Part shown: one piece after another, positions 11,891-24,000 of the stretch
Position numbering within the stretch: the stretch's first letter is position 1
How the letters are laid out: each line of letters begins with the position of its first letter
NCBI GenBank assembly: GCA_014549065.1
Contig: JACDOX010000057.1
Span: forward strand, 3,069,991 to 3,133,990
Source of the DNA: Cardinalis cardinalis
Lineage: Eukaryota; Chordata; Aves; Passeriformes; Cardinalidae
Length of the DNA stretch: 64,000 bases
Reading direction: 5' to 3'
Notes under the pieces: model-generated
Databases searched by the model: none
What the model was told of the DNA's origin: nothing
What the model saw: the letters and a program-made list of their open reading frames with translations, nothing else
Position numbers and translations under genes: made by a program

Positions 11891-14449
11891 TAGCATTATT
11901 TCTGTGCAGTAACATATACTGGATGAAAATTTACGCACTGTGTCTTGTACACAGATGAGTTGTCCAAAGCAGTGTGTTTAAAGGTGAGTTTAGCTTAAAA
12001 TTTTCACATGCCTCACTTGGATGTGTTTCTTTTTGCCCTTGTGATGAAGCTTGCTGTTCTAGCTCAAGTGAAGTGACCTGTCACACAGGAGAGTGTTAGG
12101 TGAGGTTTGGATTGTTTGGATAGAGTATGTTATGAAGGACACTGGATAAACTGTGAAGGGTAGTTATTGGAGAGAAGGTTTACAGCAAAAGACACCTTAT
12201 TATGGGTAACTAATGACAGNCTCTGAACAAGCCTTAGTTGTGGTCTGAACAGAGCGTGTAACAGCAGGCCAAGGGACCACAGATGTAATAGCCTTCTCTT
12301 TATTAAAAACTGATATCAATCAGTAAGAGCTCCTGTGGAATATTAAATTTATTTTTTTTAATTTACAGAAACATTTCCTGCCATACTACACTGAAACTTG
12401 TAGAGGGAAAAATGTCTGGTTTATCTTCCTCTGTAACAGTGATAAGATTCAAGAAAAATATAACTGCATCAAAGTAGTTGGTGTTTTAAACAGAGATAAA
12501 TTTGGCTACAGTTCAAGTGTAATACTGGAATTAAGCAAACAATGTAAGTATATTGTGAATACAGAAACTGCAAGCTTAAAGGTTTCTGACCAGCTGGAGA
12601 ATAAAATTCTAACAGATTTCAGGATAACAGGAATAAATAAGGTGAGATTTACTTTTTTTAAAAAGGGCATATGAGTCCATTTAAGATAAACACGAAAATT
12701 CTTCAAGGTAAGACATTTCACTTGCAATTGACTGCCTGAATGTCAGCTAGGTTTTTCTAGGGCATCTGAAAGATTTGACCTCTGCTTGTAAAAATACTTG
12801 TGCTAATGTTTTTGACTTTTGTTGCCTGCCTATGGGGGTTGTAATTTCTTTTTGTTTTTTAAATTTTGGAGATACCAAGCTGGAGACAGGCAACTCATTA
12901 AACATGTTGCAANTTTTCTCTACTTAAATGTCTGGTTTTGTCCTATTGGTATATTTAAAACAGGCCTGAAGGCTCTCTTTTTTTTTCTGATGGAGACTGC
13001 TCAATAGAGTGTGGTGTTCAGTTCCCAACATTCTCTGGGGAATTCACTGAAGAAATCCCCAGCAACTGGAGGTTTGCTGGGTATTAGTAACACCCTTACT
13101 CTCACCACTGTGTTTTAGCACAGTGTAAATANTTGTAACTCTCCCTGTTCCCCAACCTTGGCTGTTTTGGATAGTAAAAGGTAAATGCAGTAGAGAGTGG
13201 GGAAATGCAAGGGTTCAGCAGGGTTTGTGAAATACTTAAAAATGCTTAGTGTAGAGAACTGGACCAAATCAAAGAGATGNCTTGTCAATGAGATGAAAAG
13301 TATTATGAAAGAGCAACAATTCTGTGCCTTCTTCACTTACAGTGGTGCAAATCAGGCTTTGGGCAAGGGCTAATGAGATCAGCATCTATAGAGATTGTTC
13401 TAATCCAAATATTACTGCTGAGATACTGAAACTGNTTGAACTATGCAAGGCATGTAGTTTAGAATATGTTGTAGAAGTAGTGGAATACTTTTATTTTTCA
13501 TAACTGAATTATGACAGATAAAAGTTTTGCAACTTTTAACTACACACAAGCACACCTCTTTAGTCTGTGTTCACAGATTTTAGATTTGTCAAATTCCAGA
13601 TAAGCTGAAGGTCTTGTATTGTTTTGAGTCTTCTGTATATTGAGCATTAACTGACACCATTGGTGTTTAGTTGATTAGGTTTTAAAATAGCTTTATTTAC
13701 AAAATGAATTTTGTAAATTCACTCCTGATTTTAAATGTTTTTACATGGAAATCTCTGCAGTTATTCCCTCAATTGTTCATGCAAATAGCATAGTTGCGTA
13801 AAAACTGTATTTTTATGCTTTAGCATCAAAGCACTTCACTTGATAACTTTAGGCCCCTTATACAGAAATTCATTAGGAGACTTCCTAGATTAGGCTTCAG
13901 TCCTAAACATCAGCTGTTACAAGTGTAAGAAGATGCTACACTTGCAGGACCATCCTGAGTTCTGTAAGGCAGATGTGATGTCCAGTTGAAAAAGTTTTTA
14001 GGTTTCCAAAGGCCTCTGTGACACATTTTCTGACAAGTCATTGTATGGTTCAACTGCNTTAGATTCCCTGGGCATGTCTGATGGTCTTCTATCAGTAAAT
14101 AAATTGCCTTAAATTGAAATACTCAGTCGAAGGGAAAGTCCCAAGGTTGTTCTGTGAGTTCCTCTGGTGTGAGGTCCCTTGTGCTCACTAAACCTTAATA
14201 GAAGTTTGTATGTCACATCACTAAAACTTGAATTAGAAGACTGTTTGAGGAATGTTTGTATTAAACTGCTGGTGAAGAAAATGGAGGAAATACCTTGTTG
14301 ACAAAGCTCTCTGTGCAGTAGGCTCATAAACAGCTTGCTTCAACCTGGACCAGTTTTCCTTGATTGAACATTATATTTCTCTTGATTTCTTGTCCAGATG
14401 ACAGAGCCTTCTGCATTGTTGCTTGTAACCGTTGCTTTTGTGTGGGCTG
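11891..14449. other. Tail-to-tail spacer between AGFG1 and SLC19A3 copy A
   Basis: AT-rich sequence without recognised exons. Part of it is probably the 3' UTR of SLC19A3 copy A on the minus strand. Candidate minus-strand AATAAA signals appear as TTTATT at 13692-13697 and 12298-12303. No repeat family was recognised. Confidence 0.5.
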
Positions 14450-17400
14450 TTAANGGGCAGTGCTTTCAGCAGCCACACTTGTATTTCTGCATTTGATGGA
14501 AATTATGGTGTACACACTTCTGATCAGGAAGATTCCAGTTATGACTGTGAAGTAGCTGCCATAAATGAGAAACTGGGAAATGGAGGTGGGGAAGGAGAAA
14601 AGTAGTTATCTAACAGGAAAAACAGTTTTTGACTCTAAGAGGTATCTCTCAATTGCTGCCTTCCCTTGCCTGTCACATGTGCCCAGAATGACCCCATCTT
14701 GAGAGGATTCAAGAAGTCTGGACTGCTTGACTTTACACTGTAGAAATTCTGTGATTGTAAAAGGGGGAGATAATATTCTGATATGTCCTTCCCCACCCCA
14801 GTAAGGGAGGACAGCTGTCCTGCACTTTGTCTCTTCTCTGGAAACATGAAACCTAGAGTCTTAGACTCATTCAGTGTCTCCGTTTAAACTAATTTTAGAA
14901 ATTTAATGAGGAATTGCCGGGAGTTAATTTTCAGAATTACAGTAACTCTAAAGGTGCATCCACTGGAACTAGAATTACCCTAGTAATAGACCCATAGGTT
15001 GTCTTTCAGCTGGCTTCCTGCTTCTGGTTAGGGTATTTTGACTATAAACTTGTGAATAGTAAGCCTTTAATTGAAAGAATACCCAAAGTATAATAGGTGG
15101 TCACCTTTGCCCTCTGTTTTGTGAACACAAAATATTTTCCAGTCATCCCAGTATTGGGAGGCTCAAAGGACAAGCAGGTTGTAGTAGTTCAAGCCAGTTC
15201 ATTTTAAATTAGTCTTTTTCCAGGTGAGTAACTGTCCTGAGCTTGCACATTACCACAGGCTAGTCTTGGAGTAGAACCTGCCTTTCAAGGAGAGTAGGGG
15301 AACTAAGCAGTGGGACTCAGTGGCTTACCTGAGTGCTGATATCCAGTCCCAGACCTCTTGAATCTACTACAACAACAGTTAAAATCGTCTGAATCACCAG
15401 TGCAACAAAGTTGTTGAAGCCAAACATCAAAGCATAACGCTCCATGCTGAGGTTGACAGCAATCTGAAACCTGACAATGAATGCACAGGTTCACAAAACC
15501 GTGGAGAGAAAGGACGGGTGAATGCACTTATGGGAACAGTTTAATGGGCACAATGCATTCTTCAAAGGACAAGATCACTTCAATCTTGGCTATTAAGCTT
15601 TATCAGCTTCATTTTAACAGAAATTTCTTGGTTTTTTTCTGNATTTGTGACTTTTGTGCATCTTATTTACCCTTGAGTGAATAGTTTTGCTAAATACCTG
15701 TGTATATTCATTGTATCATTTTGAGAATACTCATCCATTGGTTATTGAACAGCCAAGTGCAGAAGCTACCTTGTTCTGACTTGGAGTGTACTATGGTAAT
15801 GGTTAGGTCATACAATTTTACCCAGTTTTNTACAGGCTAGGAACAATACATGCTGCTGTCATAACCTATTTGTATTTATATCTAGGGAAAGGTCCNGTAA
15901 AATTTTGATAAATATAAGAATTTGACAGTGATTTAAATCAATTTAGTTAGAACAGTTGTGTTTTACTTACGTGGCTATTGTTATAAGGAGCATATAGCAA
16001 GCTTTAAATGCAAGGTAACCAGCATAACATGCCCAGATNTTGTCAGTGAAGTGCATAAGAAGCAGAGAACCACTATCCAGTGCAGAGAAAATTCCCAAAG
16101 CCAGTTCTCCAGAGAGATCCCAGTTTACATTGACATANCCAACTGCCATGGATGTTGCTGAACCTAAAAATTGAAAAGTAGCAATTAAAACTTTGAAACA
16201 TTATCCTTGACAGCCATTGCATAACTGTCATTGGATCATGCCAGGAGCTCTTCNGTCTTGCTCACAGTGGACTTTGGTAATGGTATGGATCATATTTCTT
16301 GTTAGGGGTGTGGGAGTCTTCTGTTAGTTTGGATGTTTACCTCTTTGCTTAGACCCTTCACTGCCTGAGGTGCTCTGGGAAAGTGCCTCATGCCTTAGGC
16401 TGGAGGCAGCAGTGCGCTATCTATTGTTGCTCTGTTTTTAGACAACTCTGAGCAAAGAGAAGAACAATCCCACCAAGCATTTTCTGTCAAAATATGTATC
16501 ATGAGTTTAGTTACTTCATGTGAAGTTCTTTATGGAAAGAAAATATTAGCACTTTATGCCNTTTTTTTACTGGAAGTGTATTTTCAGTTTCTGGTGAAAA
16601 GCCTTATGAAACTGCATTTGTCAATGTCTTATTGGTCATCACATGTTAAAACCCTTACTTGAGTCTATTACAGTGTAGCAAACCCCATGTTCTCAGGTGG
16701 GCTAGCACAAAAACTGGACTTTGTTTGCTGGTTGTATGTGTTCTTCATCAGAATTCCAAAAATTGGAACGAACCAACCCCTTTGGTCCATCCCTGCCATG
16801 AGTAGTGGTTCCCAGTGATGTGAGTGCCTTTGTACTCTGTGTCAAGTGCCACAGGGTGTTGTAAGTGCAAGAAAGACTTTGGGAACTCTGTTCAAAGCAG
16901 TAGTCAGAAGTTCTGGAGTAGCTTCAGTAAAATGGATTTTCAGNCTGATTGCAGGGAGGAGAAGTAACCTGACAATTCCCTGTAGCAGTGTGGGATACAG
17001 ATCCTGGAATATAGGAAGAGATAGCTCTGTAAATTGGAGCTCCAAAAGGAGGCTGTATTGATGCTGCACAGCCATGTAAATGAAGTTTCACTTTACCCGT
17101 ATTCTTCTGTGGCAAAAGAGAAATGGAATTTGGGTGGACCAGGTAAGTAATGATAGGCAGAATGGCTGAGGTTGGAAGAGATGGTCACAGGGCCCAGCTA
17201 AAAGCTGAATCAGCTAAAGGAAGCTGCTCAGGATGGTGCCTAGGTTTTGACTCTAGGATTGAGCGTCCACACCTCTGGCCAATCTGTTCCTGTTTAAAAT
17301 CACCCTTGGAATAAAAATGTTCCTCTGTGTTCAAGTGGAACTTTGCTTGATTTTGTGCCCCTTGACTCTTGTCCTTTCACTGGCAACCACTGGGAAGAGC

Positions 17401-20400
17401 ATGGTTCCATCCTCTTTGCTCCTCCCCTTCAAGGGTCTATGCACATTAATAAGATTGCTTGGTTTTCAAGGGTAAACAATTACAGTGCTCTCAGCCTTTA
17501 CACGTCACAGAAATGGTTTCACAAAATATTCTAACTTGGAAGGGACCCAAAAGGACCATCAAGTCGATCTCTGAAGTGAATGGCCCGTATAGGGGTTGAG
17601 CACACAACCTTAGTTGTGGCAAACATCCCAATCAGGACACAGATGTAGTCAGAATATTTGTGGAGGAGCACTTAGACNGGAATGATTTTTAATCCAGTGT
17701 CTAAATAGACATTTTCACAGTATGCTCTGAGTAGTATTTAGAGCAGTGTATCTGCTAACATGTTCTTTTAATTCTTAAACCAGCCAGCTGAAGGTGTATT
17801 TGAAGGAGGAATATGGAAGATATCATTGCACAGTTTTAATGTGCTTACTTGAGGTTAAAGACATGGTCTAAACAGAGCAGTAAACTTAAAACTCTTAAAA
17901 CATTTTGGCAGAATGAGTCTCCNCTAAGAAGGAAAAGCTTATTAATATATGTTTTTTAAGACTAATTTTGAAGAGCCCCCTGTAAAATTTATAGTAAAAT
18001 GATGCTTTGCACACTGTTTATCTCTGTCTGTTTACTTAGTCCTCATAGGAGGTGGGAAAGGCACCAAACACATTGCTGAAGAGTCCCTCAGCACAGGATA
18101 GGCTGCAAGTAGCTGCTAATGATTGCTTACCCAGAAACGTAGCTATGGCTTCCNCAGCTCCGTTGTACACTGCNGAGCTGTGCGAGGGGGCTCGGAAGTC
18201 CCACAGCACCTGGANGTAATTCACCACCTGGTTGAAGCCAGCTGTGGCCAGAGCCCACCACAGGGACCAGCAGAGGAGCTTGCGGGAGCCGTAGCAGTGC
18301 CTCAGGTCCCTGCCCAGCTGCAGCAGCACGCTCAGCAGGGGCCTGTGGGGCCCGGCACTGCCAGCCTGGGGCTGGGGGCTCGGGGCCCTGGCAGCAGCAT
18401 CAGGGCTCCTTTCTTCTTGGCAGCTCTGGGGCCTGGGGGCAGTGCCCACAGCCAGCCCTTTGCCAGGCCCTGGCACAGGCTCAGGGGCCTCTTTCCTGTG
18501 GAAGAACATGCTCCTCTGGGGCATGGGCAGGAAGAGCGCGCACAGGAACGCCAGGGACACGGAAGCCAAGCTGATGGCGTTGAGGTGGAAGTAGGAGACG
18601 CCTGCTAAGGACACCAGCAGCTGTCCCAGCACGGCGGCCACNGTGGCTGCCACCAGAGTGATGCTCCTGCAGTAGCTGGTGACCCTCTGGTAGTGCTGGC
18701 TGCTGACCACGCTGTAGATGTAGGCGTAATAGGCCACCTCGGTGGCTGTGACCATGCCATAGAAGAACTCCACCAGCTGCATGGCCACCACTCCCTGTGC
18801 AAAGAGCAGCAGGAGCCACGTGACGATGAGGCTGATGCCCTGCAGGAGGAGGACGGGCTTGTAGCGCACANAGTCTGTGAGCAGGAACACCGGGAAAAGG
18901 AGAGCCAGGTAGGAGTATGTCCAGACTGGAAAAATCTGGTTGGTAACCTAGAACACNATGAAAGAGATGTTAAACAAACAAAACGGCCCTAACCCCTCAT
19001 ATATTTAAAATACCCTATTGTATGGTTTTTGTTGGTGTTACTGCTCAAATGACATAGTTGTGATGATACGAAACATTGAAATGTCTGAACAATGCATTNT
19101 TAAACTGCTTTTAGTTACAAGACTGTGACTTCACTATATAAGGGCTAAAGACAGTGATGCTATGCTCCACTAAAGAAACAGAGAGATTGGCTTAAAAAGT
19201 AATTCCAATAAAGGCCTATGAAGAAGGCAGGTTTTGATGTGCAACTGTTTAAAGCAATTTTAACTTTGTGTCTGATGTTAGTCTCTCTAGTTTCAAATCC
19301 TATTCCCTACAGTATCTGACAATGAAGGCTTGTTTTAACTTAATGTGAGTCATTGTATACCTTTGGTCATGTCTTTCCCTTGTTAGGTGTAGATAAAAGC
19401 ATGTGCTTCTTACAAAGGGGAACTGGAACTGCACAGAGTGTGTAGCTGCTACTAGGGTACTGCGCCTTTTATGTTTTTTTTCTGATTTAAAGTAAATTTG
19501 AAGTAAAGAAGTCTTTCAATAAGTTTAAGTTGGACTTCAATACATAGATGCCCTGTGAAGAAATTCTTTGTCTTTTTTCTAAAACTCTTCTGATTTTGGG
19601 CTGGAAGGTGCTGTTTGTGGTTGCCACTAAAGCTCAGTGCTTGCCTGGGCAGTTTGGGCAGACCTGGGGCAGGTATCCTTATAGATGTGCATCACAATGT
19701 GACCTTCCTCTCTGACTCCAAGTTGCCTGTTTTGGACAGGTCTTGCCCAGTAATTGTGGGGCCTGCTGAGGTATCCATTCCTATCTCTTGTTCTCTGCTG
19801 AAGCAATTAGTCTAGAAAGGAATTGTGTCAAATGCTGGAGGAATGCTTTTTACTTCTGAACAGGTACTGGAATGATTTTGCATAGTGAACAGCAGGTTCA
19901 CTGTATCTTTCTGTGTGACTTCTTTTGTTTTTCTGAACTTAGAATTACCTCATTGAATTAACTCACTGGAGGTGAGTTTGGCTGAAAGAGACAATATCTG
20001 TACTCTGCTTGATTTTGAGTTAAGGATTCTTGCTGAAATCAGAATTAAGGCATTCTATGATGTTATCTGTGTGATTTATATAAGAAATAATGCTTTCCCT
20101 TGTGGTTAAAAAAAATAATTTAAAAGGGGGAGAAAAAAACTCCCTGANAACCTAAACCACAAATACCTTTTTTCTGCAGAAACCTTGGGTTCACAGTGTG
20201 CTGGTAGATTCTGCCTTAACATTTGCTACTGCACATCAGGAATGACTGTTCTTCATATTAGCTGTATGTGGGTGTAGCAAGCCTGTGTTTTCTAATTATA
20301 CTGTTAGCTCCATGACTCAGCCACGTGTTAACCATGTCCCCTTTTGTTGGGAGGTGTACTCCTGAAGCAGCCAGTGCTGAACACAGCACATAGCAAGCAA

Positions 20401-21019
20401 ACTTGAAGTGCATGTTTTTGTCAAAAAACCCCCCATTTTTCTAAATGTGAATTTAACCTCCAAAGGTTAATGAATGCATGAAATATAGGGAATATAGGAA
20501 ATAAGCTTACAACTCANAAGGGGAAGGCTGCTTAGCTTTCTTATGTTTTGAAATCAATTCTGTCAGTGTAATCAATTCCATGGTAAGTATAAATAAATGT
20601 CTCCTCTGGGGTTAAGAGAGGAACTAGCTGACCTGATTTTGCCAAAAATACCAACCACCAAAGGGGTTTCAGGGTTTCAAAGTCTTGATAATGTAGGAAC
20701 TTTAAAATCTGGACCTCCTGCCAAAGAGGTGACTCCCTACTCTTTTCCAGAAGCATCTTAAATATGAGTCTTTAGATAAAATATGCACACTTCATCTTCC
20801 TTTCAGTTACTGCTGTAAGGCCTAATGCTTTAAGCATTTTAGTTACTGCTTAAGAGAATAGTTACATACCTCTTCNGCTGTTAGGTTTTTGTCGGGTCCT
20901 GTTAGATAGGGGGTGAGAAAAGATTCTGATGGCCTCATTGTGGTGAAAAATCCATTTGCACAGATGATCACCGTGGGATAAATCCAGCTGTGGCTTACGG
21001 CTCCCTTCCAGCAATCCAT
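14450..21019 (-). CDS. SLC19A3: SLC19A3-like thiamine transporter, copy A
   Basis: Five exons on the minus strand: 20870-21019 (ATG at 21017-21019), 18131-18947, 15971-16163, 15329-15470 and 14450-14572 (TAA at 14450-14452). All introns are GT-AG, phases join, and the total is 1425 bp or 474 aa (human SLC19A3: 496). It is a multi-pass plasma-membrane carrier of the SLC19 (reduced folate/thiamine) family. Exon 1 holds TM1 and the conserved GPDKNLT segment with sequon N45 and K44. Exon 2 (residues 51-322) carries about five helices and the long cytoplasmic loop. Exon 3 has the signature IWACYAGYL, exon 4 NLSMERYALMFGFNN. TM1 is unusual: ANGFFTTMRPSESF, with Ser where I remember Pro in the human protein. 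The C-terminal tail is 19 residues shorter than in copy B. Exons 3-5 look closer to human SLC19A3 than those of copy B. Several Ns sit in exon 2. No stop or frameshift is visible, so it appears functional. Confidence 0.9.
14573..15328 (-). other. Intron 4 of SLC19A3 copy A
   Basis: A 756-bp intron with no other feature recognised. The acceptor reads CAG at 14573-14575 and the donor GTAAGC at 15323-15328 (minus strand). Confidence 0.85.
17158..17490 (-). mobile_element. CR1 LINE fragment
   Basis: In plus-strand order it starts with agaatggctgaggttggaag (a CR1 3'-end box read in reverse), then typical CR1 3' text around 17270-17400 (the conserved gccccttgactcttgtcctttcac-type segment). It is 5'-truncated like most avian CR1 copies and clearly diverged. 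Confidence 0.65.
17505..17650 (-). mobile_element. Second CR1 LINE 3' fragment
   Basis: It begins again with a 3'-end box (cacagaaatggtttcacaaa, then cttggaagggacccaaaagg) followed by the ccatcaagt...ctgaagtgaatggcccgta segment typical of a CR1 subfamily. It lies head-to-tail beside the previous fragment and the subfamily looks different. Confidence 0.65.
18131..18947 (-). CDS. SLC19A3: SLC19A3 copy A exon 2, nearly identical to copy B exon 2
   Basis: An 817-bp exon coding residues 51-322. Apart from the Ns and the last ~12 bases before its donor, I see no difference from the exon at 31017-31833. The identity stops about 10 bp into the upstream intron. It is G+C-rich with G/C-ending codons, unlike exons 1, 3, 4 and 5 of the same gene. 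Five Ns lie inside (18154, 18174, 18215, 18652, 18871). The donor is GTAAGC here and GTAAGT in copy B. Confidence 0.92.
18948..20869 (-). other. Intron 1 of SLC19A3 copy A
   Basis: A 1.9-kb intron, against only 334 bp for the same intron in copy B. It is AT-rich with no recognised repeat or exon. Confidence 0.8.
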
Positions 21020-24000
21020 AATCTACCTAAAANAAAAAACCAAAAAAGGTGGCAAAGGAAGAATAGATGCTTTTCATAGTTGGTAAAAATTAATTTTCAA
21101 GTTTACTTTTTAACTAAACCTACAGTCACTCCCCTGAAGNCATAACCACCAGTGAGGGTGGACTTAGTGGGACAGGTGGCAGTGTGACAGCCAAGGGCTG
21201 CCTGCAGAGGTGACTCAGATGTCTGGCTGGTGTGCAGATGTAACCAAACCATTGATCTCAAGCTCTCCTGCACTGAGCTGCACTCCTGGATCTCCTCTTG
21301 GGCAGGGACACCTCTGGCACACTCCTGAGGCTGAGATTCTTTGCTGCAACACATTCTTGGTAAGTGACTAACAGCGTGCTCAGCCTTCAAACCTTGGCTA
21401 AGTCATGTAAAGAACTTATTGCATATATTGCATAATCCTTTAGATGGAAGCAGTTGACCAAATCTGAGACTAAGAGTGGGTCTAAGCTGCACCCAGGCTC
21501 CTCTCCAAGAGGAGTTTAGAACCCAGTGACTTAGCAGGAGGGTCTCTCTGACAGTTTTACCTGATCTTGCCATCTCTGCACTNAATCAAGTGCACTTGCC
21601 TGTTGAGTCTTGTTAAACCACTGTCACATCTACCGCTGAACTTTGTTATATTGATAAAGGGCATTGTCACTTCAGTCTCACGAGTGAAGTGCATGGCTCC
21701 AGCTGTGCCACATGCCTAAGCCAATGTTCCCTCACTGAACCTACCTGGCATCACAGCTGCAGTTTGGAAATCAGCANCTGGATCAAGGTGCACCAGCCCT
21801 GGTAAACTCTGTATTGTCTGTCAAAGGTTGTTCGTAGTGACCAGCTTAGGGCTCAGTGGCTGTGCTGTAGCAGAAGAATAAAGTTCCATTATAGTCTCAT
21901 TTCTGAATAAATGGGGGGGGGCAAAGTGTGAGATCAAAGCTCATTCTGTGTGCTCAAGGAGGTTTTTGTCTGTTGATTTGAAAATCTGTTTGATTTTTTT
22001 GTTGACTTTTTTGATTTGACACAACGTCCATGCAAAAGTTCTCGATGGCAATAAAACCATCAGGCAGCTCAACCCCTTGTGATCTCAGCTTCTTAAAAAT
22101 GCTTTAACACTCACCAGCTTTCTTGCACTCCAGTCATTGGAAAGACTCAGAAACTATCTGCTCGTGGTACCTGCTCAGACTTAGAATAGAGTACAATTGA
22201 CTTCACTTTTGAAAGTAATGACCNAAAGGAAAAGGAGGCTTGTTTCTTCAGGGTAGCTGGCAGCAAAAAGAAGTCTAGAAAGACTTGGTTTTTAAGTTTA
22301 TTTTACTTCTTTTGTGTTAAAAAGTCAATTTCACTGATCCTGAAATAACTGAAACAGTGTTTTCAATCATAAGCAAATGAAAGCAAAGCCCTAGCTGATG
22401 TCCAATCATGCTGCTACAAGCTGTATATCTTAAATTGCTGAATTCCACTCTATAGCAGGCGCTTTTGAAAAAGTCCTGCTTGCACTGTGAGATGATATCC
22501 ATTAAAACTTAGTATAAATCATATGTTATAAAGACAATATTTCTGTGACCTCAAAGGAATGTTATAAAAAGCAGCCCTAACCTTGTAACTTGATTTTTAA
22601 AAATTGTCTCTGTCATCTTTCTCCTTTTGTAGTTACAAATAATTGTAACTACAATCTAGTCTCTAGTATCTTTAACTCAAGACCTTATTTGAAATGTGAT
22701 AAAAATATAAAAAAATAATCCCTGAGCTGATCAGCAACATCTCCATAAATCTTGCATCACCTCCAAATGTACTGAGCAAGTGAGTAGCCAGCACACTCCC
22801 AAATAATGATGAATTACCTGTCAAGGCTCTGGCTGTGGAGAATTTCCTGTGGATTCAGGTGCAGTTCTTCCNAGGATGACTTTGTCTTGCAGAGAAGTGA
22901 GAAACCACCCTTTCGAGCTGGTGGTAGTCAGCTATTTCTGTAACTTTTTTCCAAGAAGTTATTTCTAAACTTGAAAATGTTATCAGAATTTAAATAATAA
23001 TAATAACAACTTGTCATAGCTGTTCTTTCTTGCAGAACTCGTCCATGAAGATTGTAGGGAAAGTGTTCTTTATGGGTTTTGTTAGCAAACTGAGTTCTGT
23101 TTTTAAGATAAAACTATAAGACTTAGTTTAGCTAATGATTAATGAAACCTGTTGTGACAAGAAAGCAATGATTGCATTCTTTCTGTTAATAAATACCATT
23201 AAAAGCTCTGGTCTCTGATTTACAGAAAGACAGATAACCAGTTTTACAATTGGATTAACTGTCCCTGTCCCGTGCATAGCACAGAGGCCTCTGGGCTCGT
23301 GGGGCTGCTCTGACTGTCCTGGCTCTGCTGGGGCTATGGGAGGTAGGACAGCAAATGCTTCCTATATTAGTTGGCCTGGAATTACTTCTGTATAGGGACA
23401 GATCTGCCATTTTAAGGACAAAGGGATGAAATTCAACTGCTAAATCTAGGTTCTTAGCTAAAAAATTAGCAGGCTTGTTTCAGAGAAATGCTGCTGCTTT
23501 GCTTTCCTTTACCCATTTTTTTTAGACTGTACTGCCTGCATCTTCCAAGGTTCGTCAGAGGCTGGAGTTCACCCTGAAGCCTGTTGGTAGGACGTGTGTT
23601 GACCCTGGGAGCAGAAGCTGAGGCCCTGGCAGGAGAGGCCCTTTGGGAGCTTGACAGAGCCTGGTCTGGTCCTGCAGGTATGGGAGGTTCCCNCAGGGCT
23701 GAAGTGTGTGGTGCAAGCAGGCAGGAAGTGCTCAGGGGAGCTGGGCCTGCCTCTGCCCTTCATCCTCCTCCCTGGCCAAGGGCTTTGAGGCAAGGAAAGG
23801 ACCTTGGAAGGGAAGGTGCTGCTGGGCAGGGGCTGAAAGGGCTGCTGGCTCATATTTCTCTGGTAGCCCACNCAGTGCTTGGGCAGTACCTGCATGTTTT
23901 GAATACAAACACACATTTGTTCCTTATTTGCTCAAACTGGCCTTACCAGCTTGGTGGGCTGTATCTTCATGGAAGATTTGTGCCCAAACCCACTAATGTT

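Larger units (their letters stand above)
16164..18130 (-). other. Intron 2 of SLC19A3 copy A, with two CR1 fragments
   Basis: A 1.97-kb intron. The part from about 17158 to 17650 consists of two minus-strand CR1 3' ends; the rest shows nothing recognisable. Confidence 0.8.

Noticed and set aside
18123..18608. Long plus-strand frames (161 and 165 codons) over both SLC19A3 exon 2 copies
   Set aside because: They are antisense shadows of the G+C-rich exon; the minus-strand frame matches SLC19A3 and the identical antisense frames follow from exon identity.
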